This document shows, in pieces, positions 22,477 to 40,249 of a stretch of 64,000 nt of DNA. Under the pieces are notes generated by a model, which was not told the origin of the DNA, made no database searches, and saw nothing but the letters and a program-made list of their open reading frames with translations. Origin of the DNA: Apteryx mantelli (Eukaryota; Chordata; Aves; Apterygiformes; Apterygidae); NCBI RefSeq assembly GCF_036417845.1, contig NC_089983.1:50781297-50845296 (forward strand), written 5' to 3'. The first letter of the stretch is position 1, and each line of letters opens with the position of its first letter. Both the position numbers and the translations under genes were made by a program.

Positions 22477-24589
22477 CGATGCCGCGAGCGCGGCGGGGCT
22501 GCCGGGGCGCTGCGGGCGCAGGTGGCACCGTGCGCACCAGCGGGGACCTCGGTGCCGCTCGTTCCCCTGCCTTGCTCGCCGCCTCCGCTGCAGCCAGCGC
22601 GGCAGGTACGAGGGGCCTCTCCTGAAACCAGCGCTCTTTGGGCAAGCAGACCCTTCTCCGGGGAGCTGAAAACGAAGGGTGCAAGCGCAAAGCGCAACCA
22701 CAGGCGCCTCTACGGCCAGGCACCACCGCGTCACCCGTGATGATGGCAGCGAGATCCGGGGAGCCGGTTGTATAGGATCGAGGACCTAAGATCCGATGGG
22801 AATTACACCGACTTACTCGTACGTCCAAGGAATGTTTGAGCGGAAAAGTACACTGAAAATATGACTGTGTTAGGAAACTGTATGTTCCATACTCCCTCTT
22901 CAAACAGTCATAAATTATTGTCCCATTAGGGTCACTCACCCCCATAGTGATCCTTTGGAAAGGAGATTGTTTTGTGCCTGGCTTAATGCCAAAAGCTAAG
23001 GAAATGAGACACAAAATTAAGCCGCATTTGTGGACGTTATTGTCACTCACTGCTGTTGTGAAGGCTGTTCAGAATTTTATTCTGATAATATTTAAGAGCT
23101 GTCAAAACCTGATCAGTACCAAAGTATTTAAACAGAAGATGTCAACACATGGGAGCTCCACTTTACACAGAATAATATATATTACACAGAGGAAGGAGCG
23201 TCACCCGCGTCTCGTAGCCAGTGGATTTGGGTGCTGGGCACACTGTAGATCATATTGCTGATCCAAATTTAATTTAATTTCAGATATCTGACAGGGACTG
23301 CATCTTTCACATTCATTTGCTAATCAGCATATTACAATACATAAAATGATCTTTAAGTGCCTGATCTCTGGTACATCTCAGTTCGCTCCTGTGAAAAAGT
23401 GAACTCCCACTGTCTACAGGAGAAGGAGACCTGTTCCTAGTTTCCATTCCGGGAACCAAACAGGAACCAACATCCTTTCAGAATTGAAATAAAATCATTT
23501 CAATCACTTCTTACATATAATCTAACCTACAATTCAAACTCAATTCCGCAAAGTCTGAAATCTGTTTCGAGGACCTTCTGTACTGAGTAGCAACAGGTAC
23601 CACCATTTCTTTGTGAAAGTAATTTATAACCACTCCAGTAAAAGAAACTCAATGCCGTAACATTTTGCCTCGTTTGACAGGTGACGTTTGCTCCACTGTA
23701 GCTAACAGTACCACAGTCTTGATCATTAACTTTGCGGAAGATAGTGAATTCTTTATTTTCTAGAACATTATGCAGTTAAGAGACTCTTATTTTTCTTATT
23801 TTGCTTTTAACTTAATGATTACATTGTTAAATGATTTTTCTGTTACACATTTTAAGTTAACCCTCTTTAAGGGTTTCAGATTAGTCAGTTAATAGTTTAC
23901 AGCGCTCAGAACCCGTGTCCTTGGTGAGCTCGTTTTCAAAACACTAACCACTACTGCAAAGGCCCCTCTATTTTTAGAGGGATCAGAACTGGCATTGCAG
24001 TCACTCACATTTTTTCTTTTTCTATAAATGGTAGCAACTTTGGAGAATGCGAACATAAGCTTGTGGGCACACAAGTTTGCACAAACATGAGCTTGCAAAA
24101 CTGATCTTGCCCCCTCCCTGCTCCAGTCGGACACTTGACTTTGAAGTGTTAGTTAGTAGCTAAGCTACTTTTCTGACTACCAAAATTCATAGAAGTACAG
24201 TATATCCTAAAACTGAAAGACTTCATTTTCCTGAAGAAAGTGTTCTCAGGCTTTAAAAAATAATCAAACTGTTAGCCAAACCCCATACGCTTCATACATC
24301 TGCATAAAGGCTAGCTAGAATCAGAAGTGTTATCCTTACCAAGTGCGAAATAACAGAGTAGGACCATCAGAGCAACGCAACAGGCGGTGGTTGAGAAGTA
24401 TATTTCCAACAGAAAAGGTCTCAATAAACATTTTCTAAATAAATATTTTTTTTATGCAAGTAATTTCATGCATCTTTCCACAAAAATAACTTTAATTTTT
24501 TTAATTCTTTCTTATAAATAAAATGTAGAAAGCATTTGTGATGAAAACACATGTCCTTATAAGCATTTCCATTTTATTCTTCTTGGTCT
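22477..24589 (+). other. UPP2 3' flank, possible 3' UTR
   Basis: Base composition drops from GC-rich to AT-rich within about 300 bases of the stop codon. The first clear AATAAA on the plus strand that I noted is at 23488-23493, which would give a 3' UTR of about 1 kb. This is a guess without transcript data. No coding segment or recognisable repeat was seen. Confidence 0.35.
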
Positions 24590-25010
24590 TAAACCTCCCT
24601 TGCTCTTAGCAGTCTGTTGCACTGCTCTTCCCTTGGTCTTTCTGGGACCCTTCTTGGCTTCTCCGTCTGCTTACGGCTTTGTGCCCTCGGACACCCAGGC
24701 CAGAGTCAAGCTCCTGCCCAGACACTCAGAGACACTCGCTCAGATCAGACCTGAGCTACAGAACCGTGTCGGCATCACCATCAGAGCGAGCTGTGAAAAA
24801 TTCACGCGGCTCGACGCTGCTGGCAAACGCTCGGGGCAGGCTGCAGAGCACGTCGGCAGAAGAGGACGTTTTGTCCTGCCGTTTAAGAAGGTGGCAAGTG
24901 ACGACTAGCAGTAAAACTCTTCTCCTGGCGGGTGCCACGTCTGCACTAATGGATCCACTGGCAGAGCAGAGACAAGGCCATCACCTGTCCTGATGCCCAA
25001 GTTCTCCTTT
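24590..25010. other. GC-richer island between convergent genes, nature unknown
   Basis: This block stands out from its AT-rich surroundings and is open on the plus strand in two frames (24600-24908, 24679-24993) and on the minus strand (24756-24938). None of the translations has a recognisable domain. An old retrocopy or a diverged repeat is possible. I cannot decide from the sequence. Confidence 0.25.
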
Positions 25011-26304
25011 GGGTAATGAGGAGGCGCTGATCAGGTGTGTGATCCACTGACCCAGACAACCCATTACAGTATTACGTTAATGAAGTTCCTATCACTGTCT
25101 AGATATACAAACATGGGTGTTCAGATCCTTCTGCTATTTATTGCCCTTCGAAATTAGTGGTTAAACTGCTAATTGTATCTTGTTTACATATATTTTACAC
25201 TCCTCTTATGTAAGGCTTGAAAACAAAATCAGTTACAAAATAAAATGACATCAATTTCCCTTTCACTTAATTGAATCATATTCAGTGGTTTTCAGCTGCA
25301 AAATAAAGATCCCAGAGCTGAAATGTTATTTCTAATTTTATAGTTTATTCTGAAAGACTAATTTGCAATATGAAATTGTTTGGGTGATTGGTTTGCAGTA
25401 AACATGATGCACCAAATTGGTTTCTAAATATGGACAAAGGTTAAGTTTCTTCTTATAATAATCAAGGAATAATAGAAGCATTCATGATAATGAGGATTTT
25501 ATAATTAAAAAAAAATCAAATTTTCAAGCAACCTGGAATGAAAGTTATGTGGGATGCATTTATATACCGTAACATAATCTAAAATAACTATTCTGCAAAG
25601 TTATTTTGGATTTATGTTGCCAATTACAAAACAAACAGAGCTCCTACTCAAAATGCTATTTATCAGATTAGCCTGTAATTTCTGTGGGAATCTTTCATGC
25701 ACAGATGTCCCACCTTCCCATGGAAAAGGACATTGCAAGTTCTGCAGCGTTATACTACAACAGCCTGCGCCCATGAAACCTCTACAGAACCAAGGCAGGG
25801 CCAAGCCAGCAAACAGGGCGATAGGATTTCTTGGGTAAACGCCTTTCGGTCATGTAGTTTCAAGGAGTAAGGAGCGGAGCCTCAGGAACTAGTGGCCCTT
25901 GGCCCTCCTAAAACACCCAAACCACTCAGTCCAGAGCAGAGCTGTGGAAAACACTGCTGGGGAAAACGTCGGAATAAATTGTGTATAAACCTTCAAAGTG
26001 GCTCCCTTCATACCCAGTCTTCCTGCAGGTTTTTTGAAGGGGTTCAATTTGACTTGAAACAACTAAATTACAGTTCCAGTATATTGCGTTCCTAAAGAAT
26101 ACGATGTTATGAAGCTGTGCTCAGGATTGTGGGGGAGTGTAAAATGGTGCACTGAGCGTCACACAGGAAATGCAAACTGTTTTTTTAAAATGAGTGCAGA
26201 CACAGTAGTTCCATGAAACAGCCTATGGGAAGTTTATCAAAAGTTTCACAAAATAGCCAAGACCATACCCCAGTGTTCTCTCAATTCTTGATATGTGACG
26301 GCAG
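25011..26304 (-). other. Intergenic DNA and CCDC148 3' UTR
   Basis: AT-rich sequence downstream (minus direction) of the CCDC148 stop codon at 26305-26307. Part must be the CCDC148 3' UTR, but I could not fix the polyadenylation site. No other feature was seen. Confidence 0.35.
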
Positions 26305-26454
<150 letters not shown>

Positions 26455-26857
26455 TTAAAACAAACCACAACAACAATGAGCAGAAGCAAAACAATAATTT
26501 CCTCAAACACACAGTATATCTTACAGGTAATTTGTGAATGTATACTTTAAAAGAGTATAAAATAAAGCCTTCAAAAGTAGAGAAAATCTGCAAAGAGCTG
26601 ACTCAAACTAGCTAATGAGCGCAGGAAAGGCCGGGCTGGCCCAGCCCCAAGGGACCTGCGCAGACCTTTGCGGCCCGCTCCTGTTGTGCTCCTCCAGCAC
26701 CTACAACCACAGGGTCACACAGCTCACCCCACCTACTACACCTAATGTGTTTATTTTTACACGCATTTTATTCCACATTCTACAGTTATCTATTTAGGAT
26801 ATACTGATACTATTACTATCATATTACTATTATGATATATTTGCATACAATAAACTA

Positions 26858-30372
<3,515 letters not shown>

Positions 30373-32535
30373 TTAAATTTCCATTACCGTGTTGCAGTTT
30401 AAAAACTAGTCTGATGTTTTCTATATCCACCTAGTAAATAATAAGGTGGTTCATCAAAATATCTGAGAGATTTAATGAATGCTTTTTTATTATTATTATT
30501 ATTTTTTTTTTACAAGTTGGCTAACCTTTCAGACTTCATTTCTAGAGCCCAGCTTTTCCCTAGCATTATTTATAGCCCTATTACTCTTTTTTTTCCCCAT
30601 TTTCTTTGCCAAGAAGAAATGTTCTCTGACATCTGTGAATGGCAGCAAAACTCAGTCCTATAACCCTTTCCAATAAAAGAAACAAATCACTCCCAATCTC
30701 GTTACTGGAAGAAGCAAGTAAAACCTGAAAATCATATCCTTCCTCAGAAAGAAAAAATAGGGGGGTTGCACAAAATATACTTTCTCCCAAAACTTTACCT
30801 ACAGCATTATCTTTGCTGGTAAACTTTTTGCAGTATGTTTTTATACCTCCAATATTACTACCATCACTGTATCTCCTACCAATCCTCAGTCCACTGCCAA
30901 ACTCAGTTTCTTACGAAGCTGTAGGCTGCGCTTCGGTAGGTCACCGTTAGTTCTTACATAGTATTTACCTTTGCCATGCTCTGTATTCAGAGAATTATCC
31001 TTCCTCCCTCCTTCAAACTTTAACTTTCCTTTAGAGAAATGGAGGAGGAAGAGCTGCTTCAACTGCAATAAAACTTGGGTACTTTTATTTTACTATTCTC
31101 AGAATTGTAGTAAGCTCAAAGGAATATATGACTTGTGCTATAAATTGCAAAAATTGGGACCAAATGTGCAGTTATCTTGGTAGCTATAACAGACCACTGC
31201 ATCAATAAGCCAGTAACAATTATCAGGACAAGCCTGTCTCCAGAGGGTGGAACAACGCTGCCCAAGGACGCCCAAGAGATGCTTTCAGTTTGTTATTGTT
31301 GCTGTTGTGGTTTAGGCAGATGAATGCTTACAACAATAATCTTTAGAGGTAATTTTGTTCCAGGGAGAGAGACTAATTGGCTTTTTATATGAAGAGATTT
31401 TATTAAAAAGCAGGAATATTCCTTTTTTCTAAAAAATGACAAATGAAATTTGTATTACATTGAAAGCCTTTCACTCTGCTTGAGCTGACTGCACTATAAT
31501 ATTTCTTCTAAAATAATCCATTGTTATCAAATATGAAATCCAATGCTTCAGGAAATTTTATAAATTACCAAGAAAGAAAACTGAGGGCCACACATCCAGA
31601 TCTAATCTCAAATGCTTTGTCTCTACTTCAGACATTTTCATACACATAGGAGTGTACAGCATTGCAAAATCCATAATGGAAACATTTTTATGATATTTCC
31701 ATACCCAGTCTGAATAGCTACAAATGATTTTCAAAGTCACAGGCAGTCAGACAAGGACAGAACAAGCACTGAGCATCTTGAGATAGCATTTGTTACTCGT
31801 AAAAAGGAGAAGGATTGTGCTTTCATGACTGTACTTTCCTAAGGAGATCGTCACCTTGTCCATGCTGTAGAGGCCAAGGCCAGTATTAATAAAAATTTTA
31901 AATTTCATGCTCAGAAGGCAATGGCAGAGCTATGAAATCTACATTCAGGGAAGGCAGGAAGCCTTGTAAATACATTTCCAGTTGTACAATGTATTTCTAG
32001 TTTAGAACATCCTTCCAATTTTTTTATACTTGATTTTAAATGTTTACTTGAGCTTTGATTTTAGTGTCACATCCAAATATAGTTGTTACTTTTTTCACTA
32101 TACTATGCTTAGTAATATTTTAGCTACTATTTCTTCAAAGTAAACTTAATTTTATAGAAAGCTTAAAATTAAAATGTTTGAACAGTCATATTTGACCTTA
32201 AGTACTAAAGTAAGTAATAATTTTAATAAATCACCAGCTGAAAAATGAGCTTAGCTGATTAGTTTCAGTACAGCTCCCTTCTGAAGTATTGTGGGTACAC
32301 ACTTACGTAATTTTTGATAAGCATAATTTCATTCAAAAGCTCCTTTCAGACACTATCTCATAAATATTCAATAGGAAAAGAGGAGCTACCATGTTTATTA
32401 TGGAAGTTTAGTGGAACTTAAGAAAATAAAGTTATAATATAGACAGCATTTTTGCCTTAGATCACCACTCATCCTGTTCACTGTTGTCAGTTGAGTATAT
32501 CTCTCATGTAAACAGTAGAAAGCGTTATCCAGAGG

Positions 32536-32829
32536 TCAGGTTACATCACTGAGGCTAAGATCCGCTTCTGCTTCCATCTGTGATGCACCAAATTGACGCA
32601 CAATGCTGCTAAGGCACGAGGTAGCTGCGATATAAAGTGCTTTACGCACTAATTCATACTTTTCAGAAGTAGCCGCTGGTTCCCATGACAAACACCGATG
32701 GGCCAGATTCTTTGCTAGTTTAAACTGCAAACGAAGCCAGAGAGCTGTGGTTGTGCCTAGGTGCAGCCTAAGCTGGACCTGAGCCCTAAGACGCTCCTCA
32801 GCACAGCTTGCACCCGCAGGAGGAGGTTT
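32536..32829 (-). pseudogene. Coding-like open block of 97 codons, parent unknown
   Basis: Read on the minus strand, the frame between TAG at 32832-32830 and TGA at 32538-32536 gives a protein-like sequence. It contains ASCAEERLRAQVQLRLHLG, LWLRLQFKLAKNLAHRCLSW, then EKYELVRKALYIAATSCLSS and ends SLSDVT. It has helix-like Leu periodicity and balanced composition, unlike the stop-poor GC noise elsewhere. A TTTGCAG precedes TTTAAACTAGC near 32727 and could serve as an acceptor, but the frame is also open to its right. A second minus frame upstream (VLAEVLLQACARNLLLRVQ) looks similar, suggesting one frameshift. I do not recognise the parent. A decayed retrocopy in the intron is the simplest reading. 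Confidence 0.3.
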
Positions 32830-35384
32830 CTAGCACAAGCTTGAAGCAAAACTTCTGCAAGGACATGACTCCACCAACACCCTGCGACTTGCCCGACTGT
32901 CTGAATGGCCAGCTTCTTTTCCATAGTTTTTCCAGATTCTTTCTGCTCTGGTTCCCCCCCAGAGTGGAGTGTGGGGTGGAGCAAGGGGCAGGTGCCAGGG
33001 GAGTTCAGGAGATCTCTGCGTCGGGAAGGGGAAAGCCCTGCGGTAGGGATGAGGGCGAAGGCACCCTGCAAGCGCAGCACCTTGTCCTCTGTGCTAGCCC
33101 CGGGGGAACGGCTGGAAGGAGAACAAGGTGAGGGAGAGATGCTATTCATATGCCCCTTCACCGCCTACACGTGACAAATAAGAGTGTGGCATGGCAAATA
33201 GCCACCGTTATTCTGTTTCTTATGGGCAGCGAGTCAAAATTCTTGCAAATATCTATCTTTTCCCCCCCTACTTTTCCATGCCAGCTCTTTGAATAGAGGG
33301 CCAGGACTGGCAGCTGTACAGGTGCTGGGTTAAAATGCTTGCAAATTTTCCCCATTCACTGCTGTACTGAAGAACAGAACTGTGCCGATCTATTCCACAT
33401 AGGCAGTGAGTGAAAGTAGTTGCACAATTTCATGCCAATTTAATTCTCACCCTGCAACATTAATGCAAAACCTATCGTTTGTTGAGAAGACATTGCTTTA
33501 GAATATTCCATGTGTATTCAATCCATTCTACACTTAAAGAACAATATGGAGGACCTGACAAAAATTCACTGCATAAAAAAACTAATGCAAAACAGATACT
33601 GTTCTTGGAGCAGAGAAACCAGAGCACAGCTCCTTTCCCCTGTCCCATGTTTCCGAATGCAGGTAGCATTGCTTATCAAGATTGTGCTGAACTCAATACT
33701 TTCAGCATCTTTTACCTGATCAAGATGTAAGGGGAACTTACATAAACTTAAGCCCACGGGGTTTAGGCAAGTGCTGGGTGGCCAGCTGCTCAGAAGAGCA
33801 TAGCTCTGGGCACGCACGCAACATAAAACTGCAGCTACCCAGGAACTTCCAGGCCAAAAAATGAAAAGGCCTGATCAGTTAAATGTCTCCATTGTTAGAC
33901 AGCTATTAAGGAGAGGAGCTGTAGATCACAAATTTGGACTTAGTTACTTTAAATTCATTTACATCCAGTTTCGGGTGCCTTTAATTCTTTGCTTTGATCT
34001 GGTCATAACTGCTTATCTGGTGTCTTGCAGTTACCAAGGGAGACCTGAGTAAACAGAGCACCAGAGTGACTCTGTAATAATGAGGTTTTTTATAAACCTG
34101 ATTGCTTGATTTTATCTTCAATTTAGAAGCAATTCAGGATAACAAGAGACCATTTTTTACTATCTTATTGGATCTATCCCAGTTTCTACGTATTCTCCAG
34201 GCCATATCCTGTTCTTGGAACAGTCAGCTCCTGCATCCAAAAATCTTTTCCATCCCCCCAAAAGCCTGAAAATGTTTCAGATCAGAACAGTGATACTGGC
34301 CTGTCCTCATCTTTTATGCTCAGCTTAGCAAAGACTCCAAAATGATTTGTGTGCTGTAACAGGTTAAGCACGCAAGAATGCAGTTCGTTTCTGTAGGACT
34401 GCAGTTCTGCACTGTGAAATCACTATGCCGGTGTGTCTACCTAAGTTCAGTGCAATACATTTTCTAAAATGCCACATACTGTACTTGTGGCACTACAGTA
34501 CCTAATAACAGTAACATCTTTCTGCCCTTCTTTGATTAACGTTTGTGAAGGCTTTGAAGAAGAAAAGCACTAAGTAATTTCAAAGAATTATTAATCTCCA
34601 CAAACAGCAAGCATTTTTCTTTATACTGTTTTATTTTCTACAGTATGCCAATTCTGTGAAACGTAATGCTAAGCACTTACCGACTTTTGATTCATAATAG
34701 CCTGGAGGTGTGAGTATTCCTTACTGCATTCCTGAGTAAACTGTGCCACTTCCTTATACTTTATTCTATAACATTCATTACCATGAGAAAAGAACATTCC
34801 CCAAATGAATGGCACAGTGCAATACACAGGTTTTAAAAAAGTAATTTTTCCTGATCAGTTCTGCTTAAGGTTCATTTATGTATGTGTGTGTGCTTCTTCT
34901 GCTATGGAAGCTTGCTCATAAATCCAAGGAGCAGATCTTGTCATTTTTGTGGCTCTCTTCCACCACGTTTCCAGTGGAATCCGCCTGTGTTGTGAGCACA
35001 TATGGCCCAAGTAAGATCATCCCATTTTTAGTGATATTTTAGTAGCATACAGCCACCTTACATTTTTTTTCTATTCCTGCTATGGGCGGGAGTGGCATGG
35101 GCTAACCTGGGGAAGCTAGGACAACCATCAGTCGCTGGCTGCTCTCCTCAACTCTTAGAAGATGGTGTAACAGAAGAGCAGCTTTTGGCAGCTCTGAAGG
35201 CTCATCTTCAACTAATGTGAAACTGTGGGAAGTGTGGATCCTGGTCACGAAGGACTTCAAGAGAAAGTAGTTCAGTAGTATGCGTTACCTAGCTTTTGTA
35301 TGGGCCTACACATGGAAGGACTGCATTTTGTTTCTTTATATTTTAATTAAATGTACAATGTTAAGACACAATCAAACTGATCAG

Positions 35385-35430
35385 AATCATAAGGCTAAGG
35401 AGATACATGCCTTTGATGACAGTTTGGATT
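35385..35430. repeat. 46-bp repeated sequence, copy 1
   Basis: Begins AATCATAAGGCTAAGGAG and ends ATGACAGTTTGGATT. It matches copy 2 at 36162-36207 at 44 of 46 bases in the same orientation. Flanks are unrelated on both sides, so it is not the edge of a larger tandem duplication. It carries no open frame or known motif. Confidence 0.85.
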
Positions 35431-36161
35431 CTTATTAAAACGAACATTATTTCAGTACAGCTTTTACGGAAAACCTATAAAGCACGTGACTACAAATCAA
35501 CATTTTGAATAACGATAATGTATTTTCACAGGTACAAGCCTCACATCTACCTTTTCAAAATGTTCTGCAAACCTAAAATAATGCTTAAAAACACTTGTAA
35601 ATTATTTGATTTGCATTTTCACATAGCCAGTAACATATGGAATTCAAAATTTTCAGGTATGGGTGCTAAATAAGGGGTACCAAACAGATTTAAGAACCTA
35701 TTCTGATTCACTGTGAGTATTGAGTCTCTGCAGATTTCATTAGCTTAAACGCATATTTAAGTGCAAGTTAATAATAAATATGGATTTAAGTTTTAACTAT
35801 ACAGAGCTCTGATTAAACTCCTCTGCTACTGCGGGGAAAATTCCATATTCCAAAACATCTTTTTTTTTTTTTTTGGTCTTTGAATGGCCACTACATAAGG
35901 AAAGATCAATGAGTGCAAAACGAGAACCCCTCTAAGGCTCTTAAGAGTTGCATCCACTCAGCAGCAGCAGTAGGTCTAGCGGCTTAAAGTACAAGTTCCC
36001 TGAATCCCACCGGAGTAGTGCCTTACCTGGCATACGCCTTCGGCAACTGAAATTTTAAAACAGAAGTAAAGAGGCCAATAACTACATGCATCAACATTAA
36101 AGTCGCTAGAGTTTCATCGCAGTTTTTCATATGTTTGCAAGGTGATGGCCTTGTTTCAACA

Positions 36162-36207
36162 AATCATCAGGCTAAGGAGATGCATGCCTTTGATGACAGT
36201 TTGGATT
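36162..36207. repeat. 46-bp repeated sequence, copy 2
   Basis: Begins AATCATCAGGCTAAGGAG and ends ATGACAGTTTGGATT. It differs from copy 1 at positions 7 (C for A) and 21 (G for A). It lies 777 bp to the right of copy 1 in the same CCDC148 intron. Confidence 0.85.
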
Positions 36208-38225
36208 TACTGTGATAAATTTATCTTTTAAGCAGAACTAATGACTGACTACAAAGATTACTAAATGAAAGGGAACTTAAGAACAGATCAATGAAGGTAA
36301 TTTGCCCTGAGGCTTCAATATAGTTAATGACAAAGGCTTTCTAGGACAAAAAATGAGTTGCTGAAAATTTTTTTTAAAAAATCAAAATTAAAAAAAAAAC
36401 TCAAAACTTTAGCTCCAGTTTAAATAAAAAATGAAAGATAAAGAAACCTACTTCAATGGAAGAGTCCACTGGATAAAAATGGAATAAAACAGAAGAATTA
36501 GAAAGATGAATTCTAAGATTACTTACATATAAAAGGAAACAGAGAAAAAAATAAATGGGATGACATCAATCAGAGTCTCAACTGACAAGATTAAATGCCC
36601 TATTTACAAAGGTAAAGCAACCATATCTAACAGCTCTAAAGAAGTCTGAGAGTAGCTAAAGCTTATCAGAACAACATTCTGTCTGGTGTATGAAGACATT
36701 TCCTAATTAAAACTCTGTTTTGGTCTCTTCTGCACAAGCTGCTGCTTTGTTTCAACTATAGTTCCCCTCAGTAATGGTTATTAAACGTAATTATACTGGC
36801 TATTTAGATAGAGCTTAAACCAAAAGCAATGAATGGTAGTATTCCAAGATTCATATCATTCACAATATTTTAGAATCTTGATTTTTCAAGAAAATATCTT
36901 TACTCAATATCAATATTCAGAGTATTTGAAAAGCACTTGAAACCTAAACGACAACTTAATTATTGCTGAAAAACAAACAGATCTTGCTCTTTCAACTTCA
37001 GGTTTGAAGAGATGAACTGAGCTAAAATCATTGCAGGTATGTTTAAGGAAAGCCATACATATATTTATAATATAAGGACACAGACATTTAAGTTTTAGCT
37101 GTCAGCAAGGTATCATAACAAAATAAAATCCAAATAGTGTTTCCCACAGAATGTTTAAGACAAGTTTAGTCTTTTAATGCTAATGGTACTTTACCCCTAT
37201 TTTGATTACATTTTGGGCCATGCAATTTGGTGGGTCCCTCTATGCTAAAACAGTAAATCTCTGATTTGACTTTATAGGGAGAGCAACTATAACCAGTCTA
37301 CACACACAGTTGTTGTTCTGCTCCTCTATGTGACAGAGGAATATATAAAATTATTCCTCTATGAAGTAAAGTGTTTCTTCAGCAGGTCATTAAAGGCCAT
37401 ACCCTGCAATGAAGACTTGGCAAGGATTCAAATGGGAATAGTTTGAAGTCCTAAATGACATCAGATGAGTCAACAGCATCTACAGCATCAAATTAATGCA
37501 TTACAATACACATTTGCATTTTGATTTCACACTTTGAAACATATTGGTTCTAAAGGATAAGGAAATCATCATCAAGATGTTCTCATTGGCATTTGTTAAA
37601 ATTCTAAAATAATGTTGCTTGACAAAAAAACAGAAACACTACTAAAACACTTTTTCTGGTGTAGTATAGTATCATATACGATAACAACAATCATGAGGAG
37701 TCATAAAGCAAATAAGATGCAATAACAGTTACCAAGACTAAGGTCTGAATACTCAATAGTTTGAATGTCTCAAAATTTGGAGGTATAATTTAAGATCCTC
37801 TAAAAGAGTATTCGATATCTTTGAGACTGTAAGTGCTCAATGAGCTCCTCTCACCTCTTTCTCAAACAAATCAAACCTGACTACAAATAATTTTGCTAAA
37901 AGGGAAGGTCTTATTACCCAACTAGAATAAAAACACCATGAAGAGAGTTGGTTTTAGTGTGTGCACCTTACTATGATTGCAACAGTTTATGGTTTACATA
38001 GGTCTAACACTTTGATTGATACGATTTAATTCAAACGGACAAATAAATTGTTCCAGGATACAATTGTGACGCAACCTGTGCATACAGACTGGGGTAATTG
38101 CCAAACAGGAAGAAAAAAAAAATTATCTCAATTCATTCTGATTTGGAAGGTTGGGAGATCAGAACAAATTAAATTACCAAAAGCTCCTACTGATGCTAAT
38201 AGTTATTCACATTTAATTTCTTTTA

Positions 38226-38345
<120 letters not shown>

Positions 38346-40249
38346 CTAGAGTTTGAACAAATACAGTAAACAAAATAATAATCATTCATAAGCTAAGGTA
38401 GCGAGACCAAACAAAGTAAGAAAAGTATTAAGTTATGGAAAGTCCAAAGTTTATCTTTTTATAATAATATTTATATTTGAGAACAGTGTGTGCTAACAGA
38501 AAATTTAATAGGAGCAGAATAAGAGGGCGTGGAACCCCGAAAACAGAAATAGTAACATCAGGCCATGGACGCTTGAACTTTCCCATTTTCAGCTCTGAAA
38601 CCACCTTCGTTTGCTCCCACCAAAACCTTCAACTATGTTGTTCAAGTGAATGTCCCTTGAGTCAAAATGTCCTAGTTTAGCTCCAACAGCTGGATTCATG
38701 CCAGCGCAGCTTATTTTGGCTGAAATGGGGTATTGATGTGGAACTCACTGAGTACAAGAAAAAATATATGGTGGCCCTTGTGTAAGTATGCAGCTTTTCC
38801 AAAACCATGGGAAAAAGAAAGGCCACAGCAAGGGCATAAAATCTGAGCAGGGAAGCTTATCTGAAAACAGGAACTTCTATTGATACAAAAAGAGGAATCA
38901 GGATTTAAAGTAAATATTGGTCAACTGAAACTTGAAATTTTCATTGGCATAAATTCCATGGGATTCAATTCCTAAAACCAGAGCTGTTCTTCAAAGATAA
39001 ACAGGCAGAATTGGTAGTAAACTTATTATTCCCACTTTTCCATCACATAAATTACAAATGCTACCTTAAAAACAAAAATTGTGGCAGTGATATACTTCCA
39101 AGATTTGCATGGTGACTTGAGCTAACCTCACAAGCCACCAGCCAGTTCTGAAGGCTAAGAAAGCAGTTTTTAGACACAGGAACAAGAACCACCTTGTCAT
39201 CTTTGAAGTGCTGACTTCAGAAATTTTTTACACAACTTTCAAGAGCATCCAAATTCCACTGAAATTCAGTAATATGACTCCAATGCTGCATTCCTAAGCT
39301 AGTGTTAGGTGAACCGGTTCAGGTACTGGTGGCAGTTCTGGAGCCAGACAACACGGGTGTTGCAGAGAACTCAGGAGGCTGTCTGGTCCACGAAGCATGA
39401 TAAGCAACCTTTCCAGTCAATAAGACAGCCCCAAAATGGGAAGGTATTAACTTCGCTTCTGAGAAAACAATACTAGCGATTTTCACTGAGTCCCAACTGC
39501 CACGGCTGGATTGTTAGCAGTACTGCTCCTAATGAGCATAAAAGTAGGTATAATGTACTGTACTTATACTATGATTACAGTGTCAGCACTGGCTGTAGGA
39601 TAGACACGCTGGCCCTTTCTTTTCAGCTACATTTACAAAAAGACGTTGTTCATCATCTTCACAGAAATAAGGCTTTCTCACTTTAGACACCTGGTAGGGG
39701 AAGAGAAAAAGCTGTGCTGCTTAGAGAGCGAAAGGTAGGTATGTCTTCCCATAAATCACTTTCTATAATCCAACAACAACGCAGCAAAATTTCCTAATGA
39801 TGTTACAGGCAAAGGAGTGATGATGGCTGACGTCAAGCAAAGCTTTCAGATACAAGTAATTGTAGGTGGTGTTAAAGCTGATGACTGCTAGAAGCAACTT
39901 TCACAAAGGCTAAGAAAACATCCTTTATGGAGCAGAAACCACAGAAAGCCATCAATGGCACAGCTGAACAAACTATTGCAACTGCAATTCCAGTGCCATG
40001 GACTGAGATGGCATCTCCATCCTCATTCCTCGTTATACACCCCTTCCTGTGACACATCGGCTCAGGACATGGCAGCAATCAAACAGCAAATCAAATGCGT
40101 CGGGTGTCAGGATTTATTACAAAAGAAATAGAAAACAAAACAGAGAACATAATTACAGCAGCATGTGCGGTTCTGATCCCTTCCTCTCAAAAAAGAACCT
40201 TTTCATATGGAAAAAGAAAAGAGAATGACCAAAGGTTCATTCTGTTCAT

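Noticed and set aside
33230-33450. Three loosely similar segments around AAATGCTTGCAAATTTTC
   Set aside because: Similarity is weak and spacing irregular, so a tandem repeat cannot be claimed.
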